From the NCBI RefSeq assembly GCF_042932805.1, contig NZ_CP170633.1:4130924-4194923 (forward strand): a stretch of DNA of 64,000 nt. Direction: 5' to 3'. Of the stretch, positions 40,991-49,391 are shown one piece after another. The translations under genes and the position numbers were made by a program. Under the pieces are notes generated by a model. It was not told where the DNA came from and made no database searches. It worked only from the letters and a program-made list of their open reading frames with translations. Position 1 is the stretch's first letter, and every line of letters begins with the position of its first letter. The DNA is from Ascidiaceihabitans sp029251465 (GTDB lineage: Bacteria; Pseudomonadota; Alphaproteobacteria; Rhodobacterales; Rhodobacteraceae).

Positions 40991-42007
40991 ATGAAAAAAT
41001 CTGTAATCTTTGGCGCGTTGACCGTTGCTGGCCTTGCGGCCGGTGCTGCGGCAGCTGGCACTTTGGAAGATGTACAAGCACGCGGCAAACTGAACTGCGG
41101 CGTGACAACTGGTCTGGTTGGCTTTGCTGCACCAGATGCGAATGGCGTATGGAAAGGCTTTGACGTTGCTGTATGTCGCGCTGTAGCCGCCGCTGTTCTT
41201 GGTGACGGCAATGCCGTTGAGTTCGTTCCTACAACAGGCAAAACACGCTTTACTGCGTTGGCGTCTGGCGAAATCGACATGCTGGCACGTAACACCACAT
41301 GGACATTCTCCCGCGACGTGGACCTGAAGTTCACTTTCGTAGGCGTGAACTACTATGACGGCCAAGGCTTCATGGTTCCAAAAGATCTGGGTGTTTCTTC
41401 TGCCAAAGATCTGGATGGCGCAACTGTCTGCATCCAAACCGGTACAACAACAGAGCTGAACTTGGCGGATTTCTTCCGTTCAAACAACATCTCTTATGAG
41501 CCAGTGCCAATCGAAACAAACGCCGAAGCGCAACAGCAATACCTGTCCGGTGCGTGCGACGTTTACACGACAGACGCATCCGGCCTGGCCGCGACACGTG
41601 CAACTTTCGAAGCACCTGGCGACCACGTTCTGCTGCCAGAAATCGTTTCCAAAGAGCCACTGGGCCCGCTTGTTCGCCACGGCGACAACAACTGGGGCGA
41701 CGTTGTTCGCTGGACATTGAACGCATTGATCACAGCTGAAGAGCTGGGTGTGTCCTCTGCAAACCTGGCAGAATTGTCTGCTGGCACAAACAACCCAGAA
41801 GTTAACCGTCTGTTGGGTACCGAAGGTACACTGGGCGAAATGCTGGGTCTGTCTGCTGATTGGGCGAAAAACGCAATCGCAGTTGGCGGCAACTACGGTG
41901 AGATCTTTGAAGGTAACATCGGCGAAGCAACACCGATCGGTCTGGCCCGTGGCCTGAACGCTCAGTGGACAGAAGGCGGCCTGTTGTACAGCCCACCGTT
42001 CCGCTAA
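40991..42007 (+). CDS. bztA: Amino-acid ABC transporter substrate-binding protein (Bzt/Aap type)
   Basis: The product is 338 residues with a signal peptide of about 22 residues (MKKSVIFGALTVAGLAAG...), starting at the ATG behind GGAAGAGG. It is the periplasmic receptor for glutamate, glutamine, aspartate and asparagine in Rhodobacter-type BztABCD. The family-3 binding fold is seen in GKLNCGVTTGLVGFAAPD and FTALASGEIDMLARNTTWT. A very strong hairpin follows, which usually lets the receptor message outlast the permease message. Confidence 0.93.
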   Translation: MKKSVIFGALTVAGLAAGAAAAGTLEDVQARGKLNCGVTTGLVGFAAPDANGVWKGFDVAVCRAVAAAVLGDGNAVEFVPTTGKTRFTALASGEIDMLARNTTWTFSRDVDLKFTFVGVNYYDGQGFMVPKDLGVSSAKDLDGATVCIQTGTTTELNLADFFRSNNISYEPVPIETNAEAQQQYLSGACDVYTTDASGLAATRATFEAPGDHVLLPEIVSKEPLGPLVRHGDNNWGDVVRWTLNALITAEELGVSSANLAELSAGTNNPEVNRLLGTEGTLGEMLGLSADWAKNAIAVGGNYGEIFEGNIGEATPIGLARGLNAQWTEGGLLYSPPFR

Positions 42008-42018
42008 ACGCTACAGTC

Positions 42019-42048
42019 AAAGGGCGCGAGGATCACCTCGCGCCCTTT
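42019..42048 (+). terminator. 13-bp hairpin between bztA and bztB
   Basis: AAAGGGCGCGAGG-ATCA-CCTCGCGCCCTTT is a perfect stem, 11 bp after the bztA stop. The T-run is only three bases, so it is likely a partial terminator and 3' stabiliser that raises receptor over permease levels. Confidence 0.85.
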
Positions 42049-42148
42049 GCACTTTGACGACACTGAATTGCGACGACTTACTAAATCTCCGGCCTTTGGC
42101 GCACAGACGCCGCATTAAGCTTTGGACCGGAACACGGGGAAACATTCC

Positions 42149-43393
42149 ATGACAATTATGACCGACCCTCCGAAGGGCGCGTTCCGGCTATCTATGCTGT
42201 TGAATGACACCCGCTACCGGTCGCTTACCTTGCAAGTGATCGCAGCGATCGTTCTCGCATTGGCAATCTTTTATCTTGCCAGCAACGTGGTTTCAAACCT
42301 GACGCGACTGGGGTTGAACATCGACTTCGCCTTTTTGGGCGCGCCTGCAGGTTACGACATTAACCAGCGTTTGATCGAATATACCAGTCAATCGACCAAC
42401 CTTCGGGCGGCGTTTGTCGGTATTCTGAACACGCTACTTGTGGCGTTTCTGGCCTGTATCATGGCGACCATCTTTGGGGTTCTGGCGGGTGTTCTGCGCC
42501 TGTCGAACAACTGGTTGGTCAGCAAGCTGATGGCCTTTTACGTGGAAATCTTCCGCAACATCCCTGTGTTGATCTGGATCTTGATCATCTTCGGCATCAT
42601 GACTGTGGTGCTGCCGGGCCCAAGGGCGTTCCGGGGCGAAGATGCAGAAGCATCAATGTTCTTGGGCATTTCGGCCTTTACCAATCGCGGTGTGTACCTG
42701 CCGGGACCAGAATTTTCGCGCATCTTTGGCGAAACTGGCATCTTGTCGGCGGGTATTGGATGGCTGGTTGCGCTCGCCGTTCTGGTCGGTTCCTTCTTTG
42801 GGGCGCGTACAGTCAACAAACGCGCCACGCGCATCCAAGAAGCGACGGGCGTCCGCCCAGCCACAATGCTGACCAATCTGGCAATCTGGTTTCTGCCAAT
42901 AATCGCGTTTTTCATCATCACTGGCCTTAGCTTTGAAATCCCTGAACTCAAGGGCTTCAACTTTAAGGGTGGCATCAAAGTTGGTGCACCGCTGATTGCG
43001 ATCTGGTTCGCCCTGTCGATTTACACCGGTGCCTTTATCGCGGAAAACGTGCGTGCAGGTATTCAGGCCGTGTCAAAAGGGCAAACCGAAGCGGCTGGTG
43101 CCTTGGGCATTCGTCCGGGCCGGATCATGAGCCTGGTTGTTCTGCCACAAGCCATGCGGGTGATCATCCCGCCGCTGATTTCGCAGTATCTGAACATCAC
43201 CAAAAACTCGTCTTTGGCGATTCTGGTTGGCTACGCGGACGTTACGGCGACTTTGGGTGGCATTACCTTGAACCAAACCGGGCGTGCGATTGAATGTATC
43301 GTTCTGTTGATGTTGTTCTATTTGATCATCTCGCTGTCGATCTCTGCGGTGGTCAACGTCTACAACAACACCATTAAACTGAAGGAGCGCTAG
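42149..43393 (+). CDS. bztB: Amino-acid ABC transporter permease BztB
   Basis: The product is about 414 residues. The ATG at 42149 has GGGGAA upstream; a TTG 27 bp earlier is possible. It is one of two unequal permeases in this importer type, larger than ordinary His/Glu permeases because of an inserted segment between the first helices. The EAA loop contacting BztD is EAAGALGIRPGRIMSLVVLP near residue 315. The gap to bztC is 3 bp. Confidence 0.92.
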   Translation: MTIMTDPPKGAFRLSMLLNDTRYRSLTLQVIAAIVLALAIFYLASNVVSNLTRLGLNIDFAFLGAPAGYDINQRLIEYTSQSTNLRAAFVGILNTLLVAFLACIMATIFGVLAGVLRLSNNWLVSKLMAFYVEIFRNIPVLIWILIIFGIMTVVLPGPRAFRGEDAEASMFLGISAFTNRGVYLPGPEFSRIFGETGILSAGIGWLVALAVLVGSFFGARTVNKRATRIQEATGVRPATMLTNLAIWFLPIIAFFIITGLSFEIPELKGFNFKGGIKVGAPLIAIWFALSIYTGAFIAENVRAGIQAVSKGQTEAAGALGIRPGRIMSLVVLPQAMRVIIPPLISQYLNITKNSSLAILVGYADVTATLGGITLNQTGRAIECIVLLMLFYLIISLSISAVVNVYNNTIKLKER

Positions 43394-43396
43394 GCC

Positions 43397-44713
43397 ATGT
43401 CAGATGTATCTGCTAATGTCGTCGCCTTTGTTCGGACGGAAACCGTGCCACAGTCTGCCCCGCCCTCTAACGCGGCGGGACCAGCTAAATGGGTTAAGGA
43501 TAATTTGTTCGCCGGTGTCGGCAACTCGATCCTGACCATTCTGGCCTTCATCGCGATCTATTTGATCCTTGCCAAAATCATGCCTTGGATCTTGAACGGG
43601 GTTTGGGATGCGCCAACGCTTTCCGCGTGCCGCGAGATTCTTGAAGGGGCGACTGGTGGTTGCTTTGCCGTCATCTCCGAACGCTGGAACCAACTGTTGT
43701 TCGGGTTCAAATACCCAAGCGACCTGTACTGGCGCCCGGCCCTTGCCTTTGCGATGTTGTTCTTGGCAGCGGCCCCCGTGCTGTTCTTTGATCTGCCGCG
43801 CAAACTGCTGATCTTTACAGGGCTTTACCCCTTCATCGCCTTTTGGTTGATCTGGGGCGGTCCGGTGTATTACCCAATCATGGCTCTGGTTGGCTTTGTC
43901 GTTGCGTTCAAAGTGTTCGAACGCCTCGAAAAGCAAAACTTTGCTCTGGCTTTGGGTGCTGGCGTTCTTGGTGCGGCGATTGTTTGGTACCTCGGCACAA
44001 TGATCGGACCAGATGACGCTGCGCGTAAGGCGGGTTCATTGTTTGCAGCAGGGCTTGAGCCTGTGCCAAGCCGTGATCTGGGTGGTTTCATGCTGAACAT
44101 GATGTTGGGTGTGACCTGTGTGTCGTTGTCCTTGCCTTTGGGCATTGCACTGGCGTTAGGTCGTCAATCATCGATGCCGTTCATCAAATACATCTGCGTG
44201 ATCTTTATTGAATTCATTCGCGGCGTGCCATTGATCACCCTGTTGTTTGTGGCCAGTGTCATGCTGTCGTACTTTTTTCCACCGGGCACTGGCGTGGATT
44301 TGTTTATCCGCGTTGTGATCATGATCACCCTGTTTTCGGCAGCATACATTGCCGAAGTTATTCGGGGTGGCTTGGCCGCCTTGCCAAAAGGGCAATACGA
44401 GGCCGCGGATTCACTGGGGCTGAATTACGCCCAAGCAACACGCCTGATCATCCTGCCACAAGCGTTGAAAATCTCGATCCCAGGTATCGTGAACATCGCA
44501 GTGGGCCTGTTCAAAGACACCACGCTGGTATCAGTCATTTCGATGTTCGATATCGTGGGTATGATCCGCGGACCCATTTTGGCGTCAACCGATTGGAACG
44601 GGGTGTATTGGGAGCTGTTCAGCTTTGCAGCCGTCCTGTTCTTCGTCGTTTGCTACGGCATTTCACAATATTCGCAGTGGCTGGAACGCCGTCTCGCGAC
44701 AGATCACCGATAA
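43397..44713 (+). CDS. bztC: Amino-acid ABC transporter permease BztC
   Basis: The product is 438 residues. The EAA loop EAADSLGLNYAQATRLIILP lies near residue 335 and is followed by KDTTLVSVISMFDIVG, typical of polar amino-acid permeases. Extra N-terminal helices (about 35-190) distinguish the BztC type. It pairs with BztB to form the membrane channel and is followed 12 bp later by bztD after TAAGGAGG. Confidence 0.92.
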   Translation: MSDVSANVVAFVRTETVPQSAPPSNAAGPAKWVKDNLFAGVGNSILTILAFIAIYLILAKIMPWILNGVWDAPTLSACREILEGATGGCFAVISERWNQLLFGFKYPSDLYWRPALAFAMLFLAAAPVLFFDLPRKLLIFTGLYPFIAFWLIWGGPVYYPIMALVGFVVAFKVFERLEKQNFALALGAGVLGAAIVWYLGTMIGPDDAARKAGSLFAAGLEPVPSRDLGGFMLNMMLGVTCVSLSLPLGIALALGRQSSMPFIKYICVIFIEFIRGVPLITLLFVASVMLSYFFPPGTGVDLFIRVVIMITLFSAAYIAEVIRGGLAALPKGQYEAADSLGLNYAQATRLIILPQALKISIPGIVNIAVGLFKDTTLVSVISMFDIVGMIRGPILASTDWNGVYWELFSFAAVLFFVVCYGISQYSQWLERRLATDHR

Positions 44714-44725
44714 GGAGGCCGGAAC

Positions 44726-45493
44726 ATGGCTGAACAAGCAAAAATGCAAGTGTCCGACGAAGTCGCGATCAGCATCCAGAACATGAACAAATGGTACGGC
44801 ACATTCCACGTGCTGCGCGACATTGATTTGACCGTTCAACGCGGCGAACGGATCGTGATTTGTGGGCCGTCAGGCTCAGGCAAATCCACGCTGATCCGGT
44901 GCATCAACGCGTTGGAAGAGCACCAAAAAGGGTCGATCGAAGTCGACGGCACGCTGTTGTCATCCGACCTTAAGAACATCGACAAGATCCGGTCGGAAGT
45001 TGGCATGTGTTTCCAACACTTCAACTTGTTCCCGCATCTGAGCATTTTGGAAAACCTGACGCTGGCTCCAATCTGGGTGCGTAAAACGCCCAAGAAAGAA
45101 GCCGAAGAACTGGCGATGCATTACCTTGAAAAAGTAAAAATCCCTGATCAGGCGAACAAGTATCCGGGCCAGTTGTCCGGTGGCCAGCAGCAACGTGTGG
45201 CGATTGCCCGTTCGTTGTGCATGCAGCCGCGTATCATGCTGTTTGATGAACCGACGTCCGCGCTGGACCCGGAGATGATCAAAGAGGTTCTGGACACGAT
45301 GATCGAGCTTGCCGAAGAAGGCATGACAATGCTGTGCGTCACGCACGAGATGGGTTTTGCCCGTCAGGTGGCGAACCGCGTGATCTTTATGGATGAAGGT
45401 CAGATTGTGGAGCAGAACGAACCGGAAGAGTTCTTTAACAACCCGCAAAGCCCGCGGACGCAGTTGTTCCTGAGCCAGATCTTGGGTCACTAA
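44726..45493 (+). CDS. bztD: Amino-acid ABC transporter ATP-binding protein BztD
   Basis: The product is 255 residues. Walker A GPSGSGKST lies at 47-55, the signature LSGGQQQR follows in the middle, and Walker B IMLFDEPTSALDPE with the switch His in CVTHEMGFAR after it. It energises uptake through BztBC. It closes the operon; palindromic repeat copy e begins 8 bp after the stop. Confidence 0.95.
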   Translation: MAEQAKMQVSDEVAISIQNMNKWYGTFHVLRDIDLTVQRGERIVICGPSGSGKSTLIRCINALEEHQKGSIEVDGTLLSSDLKNIDKIRSEVGMCFQHFNLFPHLSILENLTLAPIWVRKTPKKEAEELAMHYLEKVKIPDQANKYPGQLSGGQQQRVAIARSLCMQPRIMLFDEPTSALDPEMIKEVLDTMIELAEEGMTMLCVTHEMGFARQVANRVIFMDEGQIVEQNEPEEFFNNPQSPRTQLFLSQILGH

Positions 45494-45501
45494 CGACGCG
45501 T

Positions 45502-45524
45502 GGTGTGCGACACGCACACCTTAC
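45502..45524 (-). repeat. GTAAGGTG palindromic repeat, copy e
   Basis: Identical over 23 bp to copy b (18808-18830), though 26.7 kb away and beside an unrelated gene. On the minus strand it begins GTAAGGTGTGCG and has a perfect 8-bp stem. Confidence 0.72.
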
Positions 45525-45536
45525 CAACATTTCGCA

Positions 45537-45567
45537 AACGGCTGGCTGTCAGGGCTGGCCGTTTCGC
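45537..45567. terminator. Imperfect bidirectional terminator between bztD and the ferredoxin-like gene
   Basis: AAACGGC...GCCGTTT flanks a mismatched inner stem (CTGGC / GCTGG), between convergent genes. T-rich sequence follows only after several bases on the plus strand. Confidence 0.45.
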
Positions 45568-45570
45568 GTT

Positions 45571-46197
45571 TTAGCGACCCGTAAAGGCACGCATGTGAAA
45601 GGCGCTTTGTTCTGGATCACGGTTGAAAGATTGGCTGACGGGGCAGGCGGTGCGCACGTGGCAGCCCCCAGTCATGCAGCTATCGCCAGCGGGCGTATCC
45701 AGATACGCCTTACACGTTGGGACATCGTACATTGCCGTCAGAGACAAAGCATTAACTGGGCAGGCAGTCGCACAAGGCTGTTCTGCGCAGGTGTCACACG
45801 GGTTTTCTGACAACTGTGTTTGCACGGCGAATGGCAGGCGGACCGCGCCACGGATCGAGATCATCAACCCGGCTGTATCATGCACCATCATGCCGGTTGG
45901 GCTTTGCCAGAACCGCCCCGATTTCAGGGCCCACGCGATGAACGGAGCATAGGGCGGCCCGTCTGATGGGAAGATTGCCGAGCCGCCGTGTTCGGATGCA
46001 AGCGCGTTTATGTGTCTCTTGGACCACCGGTCAATTGGGTTAGCTATGTCGTCACTGTACTCGGGTGCCTTGGTGAAAACGGACCAAAACGTATCGGCGG
46101 CACCCAGTAGGACAATTGCGCCTTGGTCTTGGTTAAACGCGCCCATCACAAACAGACCCAGCGGGTCGATGCGTTGTGCGATCTGTTTAAGGATCAT
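45571..46197 (-). CDS. Ferredoxin-type 4Fe-4S protein
   Basis: The product is 208 residues. The start at 46197 forms ATGA with the upstream stop; a longer frame exists but lies within the neighbour. The C-terminal third has a C-x2-C-x4-C-x3-C cluster site (CDTCAEQPCATACP) and further cysteines (CKAYLDTPAGDSCMTGGC, TACP), so one or two 4Fe-4S clusters. The arrangement resembles the C-terminal ferredoxin region of COG1600/QueG-like proteins but lacks their full N-terminal domain. It could feed electrons to the coupled di-iron membrane oxygenase; this is inference from context. Confidence 0.78.
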   Translation of the reverse strand: MILKQIAQRIDPLGLFVMGAFNQDQGAIVLLGAADTFWSVFTKAPEYSDDIANPIDRWSKRHINALASEHGGSAIFPSDGPPYAPFIAWALKSGRFWQSPTGMMVHDTAGLMISIRGAVRLPFAVQTQLSENPCDTCAEQPCATACPVNALSLTAMYDVPTCKAYLDTPAGDSCMTGGCHVRTACPVSQSFNRDPEQSAFHMRAFTGR

Positions 46198-46988
46198 TTG
46201 CGCGTAAACGGCAATGTCAGGGACCAACCAAGTTTGCTTGGCCTGTCGTCCTGCCATTGTAGCCCAACCTGCATGTCATCGTGTCCTGCGGCCGGTTGCG
46301 CGATGTAGGTGCCGAACATCTGATCCCAAATCGATAAGGCAAAGCCGTAGTTGCTGTCGTGCTCCTGACGGTTCACGGAATGATGCACGCGATGCATGTC
46401 GGGCGTGACCAAAACGCGGCGCACAATGCGATCAACCGCCAAGGGCAGGCGGATATTAGCATGGTTGAACATAGCGGTGCCGTTCAGCATTATTTCGAAG
46501 AGGATCACGGCAATTGCGGCTGGCCCAAGCAGGTAGACGACGCCAATTTTCAAGATCATAGACAACGCGATTTCTACAGGATGAAAGCGAATAGCAGTGG
46601 TGACATCCATGTCGACATCCGCGTGATGAACACGGTGCAAGCGCCACAGCAGGGGGACTTTGTGGGTGATCAAATGCTGTGCCCAGATGATGAAATCAAG
46701 GATCAACATGGCGAGGATCACTTCGGCCCAGGCCGGCAAGGCGATCGCATTGAACACCCCCCATCCATTTATCTGCGCATCTACTGCGGCCCCAACTGCG
46801 AGAAACGGTAGGAAAATAGCCAAGGCACGCAACGCCACCATGTTCGCGATGGTGATGCCCCAGTTTGTCACCCAGCGGGCCTGACGCGTTTGGCTGCGTA
46901 CGCGGCGCGGTGCCAGCGTTTCGATCAACGCAAGAACAGCAAACAGGCTGATGAAGACGGACAGGCGGATGAGAGATTCATTTTCCAT
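46194..46988 (-). CDS. Sterol-desaturase/fatty-acid-hydroxylase-family protein
   Basis: The product is 264 residues, a membrane di-iron oxygenase. Histidine clusters are HLITH (105-109), HRVHH (118-122), the RFHPVE motif (134-139) and a second HRVHH (199-203). Hydrophobic segments lie near 8-25, 45-75, 87-105 and 140-170. It is distinct in sequence from the hydroxylase at 27.9-28.7 kb. It is translationally coupled (ATGA) to the ferredoxin-like gene, suggesting a shared reaction on lipid or sterol-like substrates. Confidence 0.88.
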   Translation of the reverse strand: MENESLIRLSVFISLFAVLALIETLAPRRVRSQTRQARWVTNWGITIANMVALRALAIFLPFLAVGAAVDAQINGWGVFNAIALPAWAEVILAMLILDFIIWAQHLITHKVPLLWRLHRVHHADVDMDVTTAIRFHPVEIALSMILKIGVVYLLGPAAIAVILFEIMLNGTAMFNHANIRLPLAVDRIVRRVLVTPDMHRVHHSVNRQEHDSNYGFALSIWDQMFGTYIAQPAAGHDDMQVGLQWQDDRPSKLGWSLTLPFTRK

Positions 46989-47045
46989 AGGCCAGACGTA
47001 GCGTAATGGGGGCCTTGTGCCAACCTGCAGATCAACACGGTTGCG

Positions 47046-47906
47046 TCAGTCGCGGATCAAGCTGCCAGCACCGTGATCAGTAAACAGCTCTAGCAAGCAG
47101 GCGTTCGGCACGCGACCATCCAGGATAACCACCGCGCGCACACCGTTTTCAATGGCATTCAGCGCGGTTTCGGTTTTCGGGATCATGCCGCCGGCGATGG
47201 TGCCGTCTGCCGTTAACGCGCGGATTTGCGCCGCGGTCAGTTCGGTCAAAACTTCGCCTTCGCCGTTTTTGACGCCCGCAACGTCAGTCAGCAAAAGCAA
47301 GCGATCCGCGTTCAAGGCACCCGCGATGGCACCGGCTGCCGTGTCGCCATTTATGTTGAAAGTCTCGCCGTCATGACCCGCACCCAAGGGCGCAATGACC
47401 GGAATGGTGTTGGATTGGAACAGGTCTTGCAGGATCGATGGATCAACCACAGACGGTGTGCCGACGAACCCGAGCGCTGGATCAGTTTGTGTGCAGGTCA
47501 CAAGGTTTGCGTCTTTGCCAGACAGGCCAACGGCGCGGCCACCTTGGGCCCCGATAGCTTGTACAATACGCTTGTTCACGAGGCCGCTCAGCACCATTTC
47601 TACGACTTCCATGGTCGGCGCGTCGGTGACCCGTTTGCCATTCACAAAGTCGGATTTGATATCGAGCCGTTCCAGCATCGCGTTGATCATCGGCCCGCCG
47701 CCATGAACGATCACAGGGTTCGCGCCGACTTGTTGCATCAGCACAACGTCACGCGCAAAGCTGGCCATGCCTTCGTCACTGCCCATCGCGTGGCCGCCCA
47801 GTTTTATCACGACAATCGCACCAGAATAGCGCTGCATGTAGGGCAGGGCGCGGCTTAGCGTTTCGGCAGTGGTGATCCAGTCGCGGTTCATATCTTGTGT
47901 CTTCAT
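47046..47906 (-). CDS. argB: Acetylglutamate kinase
   Basis: The product is 286 residues. It phosphorylates N-acetylglutamate in arginine synthesis. Motifs are VVIKLGGHAMG near residue 33, VIVHGGGPMINAML (ATP/phosphate loop) and the NINGDTAAGAIAGAL region. The residues near the N-terminus (MKTQDMNRDWITTAETLSR) form the extra helix associated with arginine-sensitive hexameric enzymes. It is alone here, with no other arg genes adjacent. Confidence 0.95.
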   Translation of the reverse strand: MKTQDMNRDWITTAETLSRALPYMQRYSGAIVVIKLGGHAMGSDEGMASFARDVVLMQQVGANPVIVHGGGPMINAMLERLDIKSDFVNGKRVTDAPTMEVVEMVLSGLVNKRIVQAIGAQGGRAVGLSGKDANLVTCTQTDPALGFVGTPSVVDPSILQDLFQSNTIPVIAPLGAGHDGETFNINGDTAAGAIAGALNADRLLLLTDVAGVKNGEGEVLTELTAAQIRALTADGTIAGGMIPKTETALNAIENGVRAVVILDGRVPNACLLELFTDHGAGSLIRD

Positions 47907-47998
47907 GTTGTTCCCTCGTCACAGAGTTATGGGAAACCGAAGCCCTGCGCGCAAGGCATTCCATGGCGACACAAGGATACTTGGGGCGATTGGATGAA

Positions 47999-48649
47999 TT
48001 ATTCGAGGGTGGCGATGATGCTGCGCAATGTATCGATGCCGGTGCCCTTTTCGGAACTGGTCATGACGATCTCGGGGTAGGCTGCGGGATGTGCTGCCAG
48101 TTTGCTGCGGACCTGTTCGAGCAGTTTTTCGTGCGCTTCTTCTTTGATCTTGTCCGTCTTGGTCAAAACGCACTGGAAAATCACCGCGGAACTGTCGAGC
48201 AACGACATGATTTCTTCGTCCACAGGTTTGACGCCGTGACGTGCATCAATCAGCACAAAGGCGCGGCGCAAAGTTTGACGGCCCGACAAGTACTGCTTGA
48301 GCAGGCGCTGCCATTTCTCAACGACTGGCAGGGGCGCGTTCGCGTAACCGTAACCCGGAAGGTCGACCAGATAGTGGCTGTCATGCGCGGTGAAATAGTT
48401 GATTTCCTGCGTACGGCCAGGCGTGTTCGAGGCGCGTGCCAGACCTTTGCGGCCGGTGACCGCATTGATCAGTGACGATTTCCCAACGTTGGAGCGGCCG
48501 GCAAAGCAAACCTCCATCCGGTCCGCAGACGGCAGGCCGTCCATGGCCACAACGCCTTTGACGAATTCGGTGCCGTGGGCAAACAACAAGCGACCTTGTT
48601 CTTTGATTATCTTGTCCGGCGTTTCGGCCAGTGAAAATTGCATTTGCAT
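47999..48649 (-). CDS. engB: Ribosome-biogenesis GTP-binding protein EngB/YsxC
   Basis: The product is 216 residues. G1 GRSNVGKSS lies at 51-59, G2/G3 at NTPGRTQEIN and DLPGYGYANA, and G4 TKTDK. It helps late 50S assembly. The start overlaps the MOSC gene stop by one base, and in this genus-level order it lies between argB and the MOSC/yidC pair. Confidence 0.95.
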   Translation of the reverse strand: MQMQFSLAETPDKIIKEQGRLLFAHGTEFVKGVVAMDGLPSADRMEVCFAGRSNVGKSSLINAVTGRKGLARASNTPGRTQEINYFTAHDSHYLVDLPGYGYANAPLPVVEKWQRLLKQYLSGRQTLRRAFVLIDARHGVKPVDEEIMSLLDSSAVIFQCVLTKTDKIKEEAHEKLLEQVRSKLAAHPAAYPEIVMTSSEKGTGIDTLRSIIATLE

Positions 48650-49389
48650 TATACGGGCCGCACCTTGTCGCCTGTGGCGATTGCACCGCCTTGAATGACT
48701 TCGCAGCGCACTGAGAAATCCTGGTGGCCAAAGCTTTTGAGCGCGGCCAATGTGTCGGCATCACGTCTGCCGGTGTCTGGGTTCGACGTGGTTGCTACAC
48801 AGCGATCCGTGCGCTCGCGAGGGCGCAAAATCGCGTCACCGATTGCGATGTCCTTGCCCATCCAGTCGAATTCGATCCATGGGGTTTCGCTGTCAAACCA
48901 GACGTTGCCACGCCAGCGGTGGATCGACAGATCTTGGCCAACTGCCCGCTCGACGGCGCGATGCGACGCCATATTGCACAGGGTCACCGACGGAAAATCG
49001 CTGTCGGTATATCCGCGTCCATCAAGGCGCATGATGTGGCTGGGCAACGCGCGGTTCTGAGGAACCAATGGCGATGTCCACCCGATCAGCGCATCAGGAT
49101 TGTCATCTGGGCGAAACGTCAAATCAGGGCGATCCGGGTGGCGCAACGTGATGGTTTCGTTCGCCTCGTCCAACTCGGCTGTGATCGCCATCAGCGCAGG
49201 CGCTTTGGAGACACGGCTAAAGTTTGCACATTGCGCCCACACACCAGCCTGCGCCTTGGCGCTGTCATGCGCCACGGCCCAAACACGATCCCACGGCATC
49301 GCCGCGCCAGCGATGAGCGCGACGTTTTGCAACGCCTCGCGACCGTGCGATTTGATCGGGTGTCGCCATATGCTGGTGATCTGATCCAA
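48649..49389 (-). CDS. MOSC-domain protein
   Basis: The product is 246 residues with a MOSC N-terminal beta-barrel (about 1-95, starting MDQITSIWRHPIKSHGRE) and the MOSC domain (about 110-240). MOSC proteins carry sulfur to the molybdenum cofactor or act as Mo enzymes such as YcbX/mARC. A conserved Cys is present in RTDRCVATTSNPDTGRRDAD near residue 195, which would be the persulfide or Mo ligand. The start is 2 bp from the yidC stop. Confidence 0.88.
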   Translation of the reverse strand: MDQITSIWRHPIKSHGREALQNVALIAGAAMPWDRVWAVAHDSAKAQAGVWAQCANFSRVSKAPALMAITAELDEANETITLRHPDRPDLTFRPDDNPDALIGWTSPLVPQNRALPSHIMRLDGRGYTDSDFPSVTLCNMASHRAVERAVGQDLSIHRWRGNVWFDSETPWIEFDWMGKDIAIGDAILRPRERTDRCVATTSNPDTGRRDADTLAALKSFGHQDFSVRCEVIQGGAIATGDKVRPV

Positions 49390-49391
49390 GT

